Origin: Anaerolineales bacterium UBA3082
GTDB lineage: Bacteria > Chloroflexota > Anaerolineae > UBA7937
Length of the DNA stretch: 12,568 nt
Direction: 5' to 3'
Assembly (NCBI GenBank): GCA_002366595.1
Contig: DFBK01000097.1
Span: 1 to 12,568 of the forward strand
The translations under genes and the position numbers were made by a program. Positions within the stretch are counted from its first letter, which is position 1; each line of letters opens with the position of its first letter. Shown here one piece after another: positions 1-6,832 of this stretch. The notes under the pieces were generated by a model that was not told the origin of the DNA, ran no database searches, and saw only the letters and a list, made by a program, of their open reading frames with translations.

Positions 1-87
1 CCAGGTATTTGAGCGCATAATGATGGAAGCCGATCTTCCTCTGGTAGAATGCGTGTGGGATAATCCTCACCAAGAGGAGGACCGGCT
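1..87. other. Upstream flank of the insertion sequence remnant
   Basis: This short stretch holds no coding region that I can support. Its only clear signal is a Shine-Dalgarno-like AAGAGGAGG at 72-80, just ahead of the ATG at 88. The left end of the insertion sequence should lie here, but no terminal inverted repeat matches convincingly between this stretch and 1284-1340, and no target duplication is visible. Confidence 0.4.
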
Positions 88-428
88 ATGGCAGAGTTGG
101 CCTACCGGGAAGTATACGCCATGAACCGTGTTGAAGCAAGACGCCGTCTGATAGAGACCTACCAAATAACCAGGAACTACAGTGAGACTGCACGACGGTG
201 GCACACCTCCCGCCATGTCGTGTGCAGGTGGGCACGTCGTTACCAGGAACTGGGAGAGATCGGGTTTCAGGACCGATCTCGCCGTCCACACCACAGTCCC
301 CCTCAGACACCGCCCCAGATTGAGCAGCAGGTGCTCGACGCCAGGGAAAAGACCGGCTACGGTCGCCAACGGCTAGCCGTCTACCTGAAGCGGCAGGGGC
401 TACACCTTTCCCCATACACCATCCGCCA

Positions 429-450
429 TCCCTACGGGATCCTGTAAGGA
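429..450. repeat. 22-bp GGATCC-centred near-palindrome, copy A
   Basis: The copy reads TCCCTACGGGA then TCCTGTAAGGA: two 11-nt arms that are near reverse complements around a central GGATCC. Removing 429-450 joins CGCCA to TATCCTG, restoring Ile-Arg-His-Ile-Leu-Arg-Arg of the transposase. Its 22-nt length shifts the frame and it also contributes the in-frame TAA at 445-447. No target-site duplication is visible, though one edge is ambiguous because a T occurs at both sides. Confidence 0.75.
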
Positions 451-492
451 TATCCTGCGCCGCCATCGCCCGCCTCAGAAACGCGTTCGCCG

Positions 493-514
493 TCCGTCAA
501 GGATCCCTGTGGGA
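493..514. repeat. 22-bp GGATCC-centred near-palindrome, copy B
   Basis: This is the most diverged copy: TCCGTCAAGGA then TCCCTGTGGGA. Removing 493-514 joins CGCCG to GAAGCC and gives Arg-Arg-Lys-Pro-Leu-Tyr-Pro-Ala-His, as in intact relatives. Its 22 nt shift the frame a second time, so copies A and B together leave the 3' part two bases out of register. The edges are unambiguous given the healed sequence, and there is no target duplication. Confidence 0.7.
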
Positions 515-584
515 GAAGCCTCTCTACCCCGCCCATTAGGCTTGGGAAGTAGAGCAGCCCTTCTCTCTGATCCAAACCGACGTG

Positions 585-605
585 TCCCTACAGGATCCCG
601 AGGGA
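585..605. repeat. 21-bp GGATCC-centred near-palindrome, copy C
   Basis: The copy reads TCCCTACAGGA then TCCCGAGGGA. It is 21 nt long, so it stays in frame and adds seven codons (Ser-Leu-Gln-Asp-Pro-Glu-Gly) between Val and Lys of the motif TDVKDILDKG. It lies one codon after the first catalytic aspartate. Removal joins GACGTG to AAGGAT with no duplicated target bases. Confidence 0.75.
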
Positions 606-957
606 AAGGATATTCTCGATAAGGGCGCTCTGGGAACCCAAAGAACGACCCATTTGCGTCGCCAGGGGTTGCCTCGCTATCAATGGACCGCTTGTGACGG
701 CCGCACTCGCCTCCGCTTCCTGGCCTATAGCCACCGTATTCACCGCACCAATGGCTTGGCTTTTATGATCCTGGTCCTGATGTGGCTCCGAGCTTTCGCC
801 ATCCAAACCCCTGTGACCTTCCAAACTGACTGGGGTCAGGAGTTTGGCGGCGATAACCCAGAACGGGTCAGACAGTTGTCTCACCAGTTCCTCCAGCCCC
901 TACAAGGTCAGCTAGCGCGCTACCCCAAGGGCCGTAAGGGCTACAATGGCCCGGTCG

Positions 958-978
958 TCCCTACAGGATCCCGTGGGA
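958..978. repeat. 21-bp GGATCC-centred near-palindrome, copy D
   Basis: The copy reads TCCCTACAGGA then TCCCGTGGGA and differs from copy C at one position. It is inserted after the first base of the GAG codon for the catalytic glutamate: G957 is separated from A979-G980. Removal restores Val-Glu-Arg-Ser-His-Arg-Thr. As an insertion it adds seven residues in frame but abolishes the third catalytic residue. Confidence 0.78.
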
Positions 979-1352
979 AGCGGAGTCATCGTACCGACGA
1001 TGAGGAATTCTATCGCCCTTACCTGTTGAACATCAGCGACGTGCAAGACTTCCTCATCTACAGCCAACGCTGGGTCTACTTCTACAACGTACTAAGCCCT
1101 CACTTCGGTGCGAGCATGAATGGGCGCACTCCGTTGGCGGTGCTGCAAAGCTTGGGCTATACTGGAGATCCAGCTGTCGCCATCTTCCCCCCGGTGCTGT
1201 TAGGCAAACTGGGTACAGATCTACTGATGGCTTGTGATCCTGTAAATGGTATCGATCTGTTGGCCTATTACTTCAACGGATGAACGCCACCCTCTTACAA
1301 TTTTACACAGATAGGGGCAAGGAAAGGTTCAATTTCGAGGTCAAGCCTCTAT

Positions 1353-1381
1353 TTGCAAGAGGGAATTATCTATGGTATAAT
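1353..1381 (+). promoter_or_regulatory. Sigma-70 promoter of rpsO(-pnp)
   Basis: A -35 box TTGCAA (1353-1358) is followed by a 17-nt spacer and a perfect -10 TATAAT (1376-1381), preceded by TGG, an extended -10. Transcription should begin near 1388, about 25 nt before the rpsO start. A 5-bp inverted repeat (CCTCT 1346-1350 with AGAGG 1358-1362) spans the -35 box and could be an operator; nothing else supports that. Confidence 0.8.
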
Positions 1382-1413
1382 TGTAAATAATATGGGTTTG
1401 GGGGAGAGTAGAG

Positions 1414-1683
1414 GTGGGGCTTAGCAAGAGCGAGAAGCAATCGATCATCGAGCGACACCACTTGCACCCGAAGGACACCGGGTCGCCGGAGGTCCAGATA
1501 GCCCTCCTTACCACTAGGATCGACCAATTGGTAGAGCACCTCAAGGTGCATAAGCACGACGAGCACTCCCGCCGGGGGCTGATCAAGATGGTCGGGCGGC
1601 GGAGACGGCATCTTGATTACTTGAGCAAGACAGTTCCAGAGCGGTATAGGGAAATCATAGCCCGCTTAGGCTTGCGAAGGTAG
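1414..1683 (+). CDS. rpsO: 30S ribosomal protein S15
   Basis: S15 is a primary 16S rRNA binding protein of the small subunit, placed at the platform early in assembly. The 89-residue product has the normal family length and the hallmark segments DTGSPEVQIALLT (about residues 20-32), HLKVHKHDEHSRRGL (about 42-56) and RRRRHLDYL. It ends in RLGLRR, as many S15 proteins do. The start is GTG, preceded by GGGGGAGAG at about 6-nt spacing, and it lies about 30 nt behind the -10 box. rpsO directly upstream of pnp is a widely conserved arrangement, and the 152-nt spacer here carries the pnp leader. E. coli S15 represses its own translation; no such element was identified here. Confidence 0.97.
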   Translation: MGLSKSEKQSIIERHHLHPKDTGSPEVQIALLTTRIDQLVEHLKVHKHDEHSRRGLIKMVGRRRRHLDYLSKTVPERYREIIARLGLRR

Positions 1684-1697
1684 AAAGAGAGGTGAGG

Positions 1698-1800
1698 CTG
1701 AACCTGAAACAACCCTAGGGTATTATTCAAGGTCAGGCTTGGAAGGCCAGGAATTGGGGAGTGGGTCTCACTCCGGTGGGGTTCAGTCCCCAGTCCTTGA
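1698..1800 (+). promoter_or_regulatory. pnp leader: possible weak promoter and a multi-hairpin 5' UTR
   Basis: A weak promoter can be drawn: CTGAAC at 1698-1703, 17 nt, then TATTAT at 1721-1726. Immediately after it the RNA folds into two perfect hairpins: GGAGTG 1758-1763 with CACTCC 1769-1774, and TGGGG 1777-1781 with CCCCA 1788-1792. TCAAGG 1727-1732 can close the whole structure with CCTTGA 1795-1800. E. coli pnp mRNA is autoregulated through RNase III cleavage and PNPase action on a leader stem; a similar role here is inferred from position and structure only. Confidence 0.45.
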
Positions 1801-1835
1801 CCTCTAAGCCTGGCCAGACTTGGAGGAAAGGAAAA

Positions 1836-3992
1836 GTGGAAAAACGATATGAAACCGCTATTGGAGGCCACTCCATTAGCATAGAGACGGGCAAGTTGGC
1901 TGGCCAGGCTGGGGGTGCTGTAACCGTGCGTTCAGGAGATACTGTGATCCTGGCCACGGCCACGGCCTCTAAAGAGCCCCGCGAAGGCACCGATTTCCTC
2001 CCTCTCATCGTAGATTATGAGGAAAGGCTTTATGCCGCGGGCAAGATCCCCGGCGGCTTCTTCAAGCGCGAAGGGCGCCCCTCGGAACAGGCTATCCTTC
2101 TTTGCCGACTCGCCGATAGGTCACTCCGCCCCCTCTTCCCCCAGGGGATGAGGAACGATGTCCAAGTCATCATCACCGCCCTCTCTGCCGATCAGGAGAC
2201 CTACCTGGATATCCTGTCGGTGATAGGCGCTTCGGCGGCCCTAATTATCTCTCCTATCCCCTTCAATGGGCCGGTTGGCGCAGTGCGCATCGGCCTCGTG
2301 GATGGTCAGTATGTCTTCAACCCCACCGCCAGCCAGATGGAGGGAAGTCCCCTCGATTTGCGCTTGGCTGGCACCAGGGAGGCGATCCATATGGTAGAGG
2401 CCGGGGCCAACCAGGTGACCGAGGAGGTGGTCCTGGGCGCTCTTAAGGCCGGTCACCAAGTGATGCAAAGCGTGATCGCCCTTCAAGAGCAGATGGCCGG
2501 GGAGATGGGCAAGCCGAAGGGAGACTACATCTTCTCCCAGACGCCCCGGGAAGCAGAAGAGGCGGTTCGCATGCGGATCGCCGGTCGGGTTTTGGAGACG
2601 ATAAGGAGAACGAGAGAGAAAGAAGAGCGGCGGCAGGCGTTAGATGATCTGCGAGAGGAGTTGCTCTCCCAACTCGACTTCCCTCCCGAGGTGATCAGGG
2701 CGGCCTTCAATGAAGTAGTGAAGACGAAGATTCGAGAGTTGATCCTCAGGGAAGGGGCCCGACCCGATGGCCGTACTAACACCCAGATTCGGCCCCTCTC
2801 TTGCGAGGTAGGGCTTCTACCTCGTACTCATGGCTCAGGCCTCTTTAGCCGGGGGAAGACCCAAGTCCTCACCATCGCCACCCTAGGTACGGTAAGCGAC
2901 GAACAGAGGCTGAACGGCTTGGCTAAGGAAGAATCAAAGAGGTATATGCACCACTATAATTTCCTACCTTATAGCACCGGGGAAACTTGGTTCCTCCGGG
3001 CTCCTAAGCGGAGAGAGATCGGTCATGGGGCTCTAGCCGAGCAGGCGCTTCTCCCCGTCATCCCTGATGAGGAGGAGTTCCCCTACACTATCCGGCTGGT
3101 CTCGGAGGTACTTTCCTCTAACGGCTCAACCTCCATGGCCAGTGTCTGCTCTAGCAGCCTGGCTCTTATGGACACAGGGGTTCCCATCAAGGTCCCTGTG
3201 GCCGGTATCGCTATGGGCCTCATTCAGGAGAAGGGGCGATATGCTATCCTCACCGATATTCAAGGGCTAGAGGACGCGGTAGGAGATATGGACTTCAAGG
3301 TGGCGGGCACGAGAAAGGGGATCACCGCCCTACAGATGGATATCAAGGGACAAGGCGTCGATCATCAGATTTTGGAGAAGGCGCTAGCCCAGGCTCGGGA
3401 GGCCCGACTTTTCATCCTAGACAAGATGGCGGAGACGATATCTCAGCCCCGCAAGGAACTCTCCCCCCACGCTCCACGGATCACTTTAATCAAGATAGAT
3501 CCGGAGAAGATCGGGCTCATCATCGGACCCGGGGGCAAGACCATCCGCAAGATCGTGGAGGAGACGGGGGCCAAGATCGATGTAGAGGATGACGGGACGG
3601 TCTTCATCGCTTCCACTGATGGGGCTGCGAGCGAGAAGGCGGTTGCTATGATCGAAGGCCTGACCGAGGAGCCAGAGGTAGGCAAGATCTATACCGGCAG
3701 GGTGGTGCGAGTAACAGACTTCGGCGCCTTCGTGGAGATCCTGCCCGGCAAAGATGGGTTAGTTCATATCTCACAGTTAGCCGATTACCGAGTGCCAAGT
3801 GTAGAAGATGTGGTTCATGTGGGCGATGAGATCATGGTGATGGTGATCGATATCGACGCCGAGGATAAGATCCGGCTCTCGCGGCGGGCGGTACTCGAGG
3901 GCTGGACCCCGGAGAAAGCCAGAGCCATGGACCGCCGGCCCACAAGAAGGCCCCACTCCCGAGACCGCGGTGGAAGGAGACGGCCTCGTTAG
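1836..3992 (+). CDS. pnp: Polynucleotide phosphorylase (3'-5' exoribonuclease)
   Basis: PNPase degrades RNA from the 3' end by phosphorolysis, releasing nucleoside diphosphates; it works as a trimer and often within an RNA degradosome. The 718-residue protein has the full domain order: a first RNase PH core (FFKREGRPSE, RPLFPQGM), a helical linker, a second core (SRGKTQVLT, HHYNFLPYSTGE, RREIGHGALAEQAL, SNGSTSMASVC), GDMDFKVAGT with acidic residues D484 and D486, a KH domain (about 550-612, GLIIGPGGKTIRKI) and an S1 domain (about 616-690, GRVVRVTDFGAFVEI), ending in a basic Arg-rich tail. The frame is open from a GTG at 1761, but that start lies inside the leader hairpins. The GTG at 1836, with GGAGGAAAGG 5 nt ahead, gives the family N-terminus (KRYETAIGG). 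A terminator follows directly. Confidence 0.97.
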   Translation: MEKRYETAIGGHSISIETGKLAGQAGGAVTVRSGDTVILATATASKEPREGTDFLPLIVDYEERLYAAGKIPGGFFKREGRPSEQAILLCRLADRSLRPLFPQGMRNDVQVIITALSADQETYLDILSVIGASAALIISPIPFNGPVGAVRIGLVDGQYVFNPTASQMEGSPLDLRLAGTREAIHMVEAGANQVTEEVVLGALKAGHQVMQSVIALQEQMAGEMGKPKGDYIFSQTPREAEEAVRMRIAGRVLETIRRTREKEERRQALDDLREELLSQLDFPPEVIRAAFNEVVKTKIRELILREGARPDGRTNTQIRPLSCEVGLLPRTHGSGLFSRGKTQVLTIATLGTVSDEQRLNGLAKEESKRYMHHYNFLPYSTGETWFLRAPKRREIGHGALAEQALLPVIPDEEEFPYTIRLVSEVLSSNGSTSMASVCSSSLALMDTGVPIKVPVAGIAMGLIQEKGRYAILTDIQGLEDAVGDMDFKVAGTRKGITALQMDIKGQGVDHQILEKALAQAREARLFILDKMAETISQPRKELSPHAPRITLIKIDPEKIGLIIGPGGKTIRKIVEETGAKIDVEDDGTVFIASTDGAASEKAVAMIEGLTEEPEVGKIYTGRVVRVTDFGAFVEILPGKDGLVHISQLADYRVPSVEDVVHVGDEIMVMVIDIDAEDKIRLSRRAVLEGWTPEKARAMDRRPTRRPHSRDRGGRRRPR

Positions 3993-4013
3993 AGGGCGAT
4001 TATATGAAGGGTT

Positions 4014-4044
4014 GACGTCGCTCCTGTTGCGACGTCCTTTTCTT
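4014..4044 (+). terminator. Rho-independent terminator after pnp
   Basis: A perfect 8-bp stem GACGTCGC (4014-4021) and GCGACGTC (4029-4036), with a 7-nt loop, is followed by CTTTTCTT (4037-4044). It begins 22 nt after the pnp stop and ends only 10 nt before the ATPase ATG, so it also lies in the translation-initiation region of the next gene. Confidence 0.85.
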
Positions 4045-4054
4045 GCGCTCGAAG

Positions 4055-6772
4055 ATGGAAAAGAAAGATCTAGCCTGGCATAGTCAAGAGGCCAGCGAAG
4101 TTGCGGCAAAATTCCATACTCACCTCCAGAGAGGGCTCACCGCCGAGGAGGCGGCTCATCGCCTGGCTCGCTACGGGCCTAACCAATTGCGAGAGATACC
4201 CCGGCCAGGCTTCTGGCGGATGCTCTTGGACCAGTTCAATAACTTTTTGGTCCTCATCCTCATCGCCGCTAGCCTGGTCTCCTTTCTTTTGGGCGACTAC
4301 ATTGAAGCGATCGCTATCTTAGCCATCGTCATCCTCAACGCGGTACTAGGCGTCGTCCAGGAGTCCAAAGCGGAGGAAGCGCTGGCGGCCCTTAAGCGGA
4401 TGACCGCCCCCGAAGCCCGGGTGATCCGCGATAGCCACCGCCAGACCATCCCCGCCCAGGAGGTGGTGCCTGGAGATCTCGTCCAATTGGAGAGCGGCAA
4501 TTACATCCCCGCCGATGTGAGGTTGGTGGAAAGTGTCAACCTCCAGATCGATGAGGCCTCTCTCACTGGCGAATCGATACCCGTGCGAAAGAGGGCGGAG
4601 GTCGTTCTCGACGGAGAGATCCCCCTAGGTGATCGGAGTAACTCGGCCTACATGGGGACCTTGGTCACCTATGGCCGAGGGCGGGGCGTGGCCTTCGCCA
4701 CGGGGATGCACACTCAGATCGGCCTCATCGCCGAGATGATCCAATCTTATGAGGAGGAACAGACCCCTCTCCAGGTGAAGTTGAACCAACTGGGCAGATG
4801 GCTAGGGATCCTCTCCCTCTCTCTCTGTGGGGTCGTCTTTCTGGTCGGCCTCTTGCGGGGAATCCAGTGGTTAGAGATGTTCCTCGTGGCGGTGAGTTTG
4901 GCCATCGCTGCTGTACCTGAGGGTTTGCCTGCCGTGGTCACCATCTGCTTAGCCCTGGGGATGCAGCGGATGATCAAACGCCACGTCCTCTTACGCAAGT
5001 TGCCCGCGGTAGAGACTTTGGGCAGCGCCACCATCATCTGCGCTGATAAGACGGGTACCATGACCCAAAACCAGATGGTCGTGGTGCGCCTCTGGGCCGA
5101 CGATTCCCTCTTGGCGGTCACCGGAGAAGGCTACCACCCTGAAGGTGAGTTTCGTCGCGATGGCCAGCCGGTGGACCTGGAGGAGTACCCCGGAGCCCAA
5201 CTCCTTTTGCGTGGGGCTCTCCTCTGTAACGATGCTTACCTGGAGACCAGCGGGCTAGATGCCCAGCGGACTTACCGGTTGGTGGGCGACCCCACCGAGG
5301 GGGCGTTAGTGGTGGCTGCAGCCAAAGCAGGGCTCTGGAAGGAAGAGGTAGAGGAGGTTCAGCCCCGCCTGGCGGAGATCCCCTTCGAGGCGGAGCGGAA
5401 ACGGATGACCACCATTCACCCGGATCCAACCAATAAGGGTTATGTGGCCTACATTAAGGGAGCACCAGATGTGGTGCTCCAACTGTGCGACCAAGTCTAT
5501 ATAGGAGGTCGGGAGGAGCCGCTAAACCCAGAAAAGCGTGACGAGATAGTTCAGGTGAACGCCTCTCTGGCTAGCCAGGCTCTCCGCCTGCTGGGGGTAG
5601 CCTATCGACGTTTGAAGGAACTGCCGGAAGAGCCCCGGGTGGATCAGGTGGAACAAGATCTCATCTTCGTAGGCCTTTTGGGGATGATCGATCCTCCTCG
5701 GCCGGAAGCGCGAGAGGCCATCGCCCTGGCCCGATGGGCGGGGATCCGCACGGTGATGATCACCGGCGACTATCCCGACACAGCGATGGCTATCGCCAAG
5801 GATTTAGAACTATTCCGCAAAGAGGGAGACCTTCTCACCGGGGCCCAACTGGATCACATGGATGAGGTAGAGTTCGCTGGCCGTGTCGAGGAGTTTAATG
5901 TCTACGCCCGGGTCTCCCCCCAGCACAAGGTACGGATCGTGGAGGCGCTGAAGGAGAAAGGCCATGTAGTAGCCATGACCGGCGATGGGGCAAACGATGC
6001 GCCCGCCCTGAAGCGGGCCGATATCGGTGTGGCTATGGGGGTTACCGGCACCGACGTCTCCAAAGAGACGTCGGATATGGTACTCACCGATGACAATTAT
6101 GCCAGCATCGTCTCCGCCGTGGAAGAGGGACGCATCATCTACTCCAATATCCGCAAGTTCGTCTTCTACCTCCTTTCCTGCAATGTGGCCGAAATCCTGG
6201 TCATCTTCCTGGCTATGATGGTGGACTGGCCTTTACCGTTAACAGCCATTCAACTTCTGGTGCTCAACCTGATCACCGATGGGGCTCCGGCCCTGGCCCT
6301 AGGCTTGGAGAAGGGAGAGCCAGATATTATGAAGCGTCCGCCTCGCCCTGTCGATGAGCCGGTCATCAACCGAGAGATGGGCTGGGGGATCATCATCCAG
6401 GGGATCGCCATTACCACCATCACCCTTATCGCCTTCAGGGTGGGGCTCGACTGGTTCCCTAACAACCTCTCGGCAGCCCAGACCATGGCTTTCGCCACCC
6501 TATCCATTTCAGAACTCCTGCGAGCCTACACCTCCCGTTCGGAGCGGTACTCCGTCTGGTCCATCGGCCTCCTCTCCAACCGATATATGCAATGGGCGGT
6601 TCTAGCCTCCCTGGTCATCCTTCTAGCGATAATCTACCTCCCCTTCTTGGATCCCATATTCGATACCGCCTTTTTGGGCTGGAGGGAGTGGGTGGTGATG
6701 ATCCCCCTGCTTCTCTTGCCCTCCGTCGTCGCCGAGGCCACTAAACCCTTCCTCCGACGGCAGCGTCTCTAA
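4055..6772 (+). CDS. P2A-type cation-transporting P-type ATPase (calcium-pump-like)
   Basis: This integral membrane pump would couple ATP hydrolysis to cation export through a phospho-aspartate. In the 905-residue protein I see an N-terminal cation-ATPase domain (RGLTAEEAAHRLARYGPNQL), the actuator TGES (171-174), TM4 PEGLP (288-292), the phosphorylation motif DKTGT (Asp331), the nucleotide-binding KGAPD, the hinge TGDYPDTA and GDGANDAPALK (from 643). The SERCA ion ligands have counterparts: Glu289 (TM4), Asn710 and Glu713 (TM5), Asn738, Thr741 and Asp742 (TM6), and possibly Glu820 (TM8). This argues for Ca2+, although bacterial relatives also include Na+ and Mn2+ transporters. A TTG at 4043 is also in frame, but ATG 4055 (MEKKDL) fits relatives better. 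Neither start has a convincing Shine-Dalgarno site, and a terminator stands just upstream. Confidence 0.93.
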   Translation: MEKKDLAWHSQEASEVAAKFHTHLQRGLTAEEAAHRLARYGPNQLREIPRPGFWRMLLDQFNNFLVLILIAASLVSFLLGDYIEAIAILAIVILNAVLGVVQESKAEEALAALKRMTAPEARVIRDSHRQTIPAQEVVPGDLVQLESGNYIPADVRLVESVNLQIDEASLTGESIPVRKRAEVVLDGEIPLGDRSNSAYMGTLVTYGRGRGVAFATGMHTQIGLIAEMIQSYEEEQTPLQVKLNQLGRWLGILSLSLCGVVFLVGLLRGIQWLEMFLVAVSLAIAAVPEGLPAVVTICLALGMQRMIKRHVLLRKLPAVETLGSATIICADKTGTMTQNQMVVVRLWADDSLLAVTGEGYHPEGEFRRDGQPVDLEEYPGAQLLLRGALLCNDAYLETSGLDAQRTYRLVGDPTEGALVVAAAKAGLWKEEVEEVQPRLAEIPFEAERKRMTTIHPDPTNKGYVAYIKGAPDVVLQLCDQVYIGGREEPLNPEKRDEIVQVNASLASQALRLLGVAYRRLKELPEEPRVDQVEQDLIFVGLLGMIDPPRPEAREAIALARWAGIRTVMITGDYPDTAMAIAKDLELFRKEGDLLTGAQLDHMDEVEFAGRVEEFNVYARVSPQHKVRIVEALKEKGHVVAMTGDGANDAPALKRADIGVAMGVTGTDVSKETSDMVLTDDNYASIVSAVEEGRIIYSNIRKFVFYLLSCNVAEILVIFLAMMVDWPLPLTAIQLLVLNLITDGAPALALGLEKGEPDIMKRPPRPVDEPVINREMGWGIIIQGIAITTITLIAFRVGLDWFPNNLSAAQTMAFATLSISELLRAYTSRSERYSVWSIGLLSNRYMQWAVLASLVILLAIIYLPFLDPIFDTAFLGWREWVVMIPLLLLPSVVAEATKPFLRRQRL

Positions 6773-6784
6773 ACCATATCTACC

Positions 6785-6811
6785 TTGCTACCAGGGCAAG
6801 AGTGTTATAAA
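6785..6811 (+). promoter_or_regulatory. Probable extended -10 promoter of the AI-2E family gene
   Basis: TTGCTA (6785-6790) precedes TGT-TATAAA, a TG-extended -10 with the hexamer at 6806-6811. The 15-nt spacer is short, but an extended -10 tolerates a poor -35. Transcription would start near 6818, just ahead of the GAGGAGG ribosome site, and the ATPase gene ends 12 nt upstream of this element. Confidence 0.5.
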
Positions 6812-6832
6812 ATAGGGAGTGAGGAGGCCTCT

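Larger units (their letters stand above)
88..1283 (+). pseudogene. IS481-type DDE transposase, dead: four palindromic insertions plus an amber codon
   Basis: The gene once encoded an integrase-core transposase. The intact 5' part (88-428) has an N-terminal helix-turn-helix region (about residues 15-60, with RRWHTS and RWARRYQE) and a GYGRQRLAVYLKR linker. The 3' part (606-1283) carries the catalytic core, with TDWGQEF, KGRKGYNG and RSHRTDDEEFYRP, and a C-terminal tail ending YYFNG. The frame is broken by 22-bp inserts at 429-450 and 493-514 and lengthened by 21-bp inserts at 585-605 and 958-978. Deleting these 86 bases gives exactly 370 codons in one frame, with joins reading IRH-ILRRH, RR-KPLYPAH, TDV-KDILDKG and PVERSHRT, all natural for the family. 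One TAG remains at 537-539, where relatives have Trp (PAHWAWE). In healed numbering the catalytic triad is D150, D226 and E269, and the E269 codon is split by the fourth insert. The start ATG at 88 has AAGAGGAGG in front. The family call rests on motif recognition. Confidence 0.85.

Noticed and set aside
582..1283. A separate 233-residue protein from GTG 582
   Set aside because: It is the 3' part of the broken transposase, since healing the inserts puts it in frame with the 5' part.
54..1309. Terminal inverted repeats of the IS, with TGTG at 54-57 and TGTGTAAAATTG on the minus strand from 1309
   Set aside because: Beyond the first four bases the match is poor and no flanking duplication exists, so the element ends were not annotated.
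1346..1362. Hairpin CCTCT/AGAGG as a terminator of the IS transcript
   Set aside because: The 5-bp stem has a 7-nt loop and no U tract, and it overlaps the -35 box of rpsO.
1712..1721. Perfect 10-bp palindrome ACCCTAGGGT in the rpsO-pnp spacer
   Set aside because: It is a single short copy with no second occurrence or functional context.
1761..1835. A longer PNPase starting at GTG 1761 (25 extra residues)
   Set aside because: That start is inside the leader hairpins, has no ribosome site, and the extra residues do not resemble the family. GTG 1836 has GGAGGAAAGG and the expected N-terminus.
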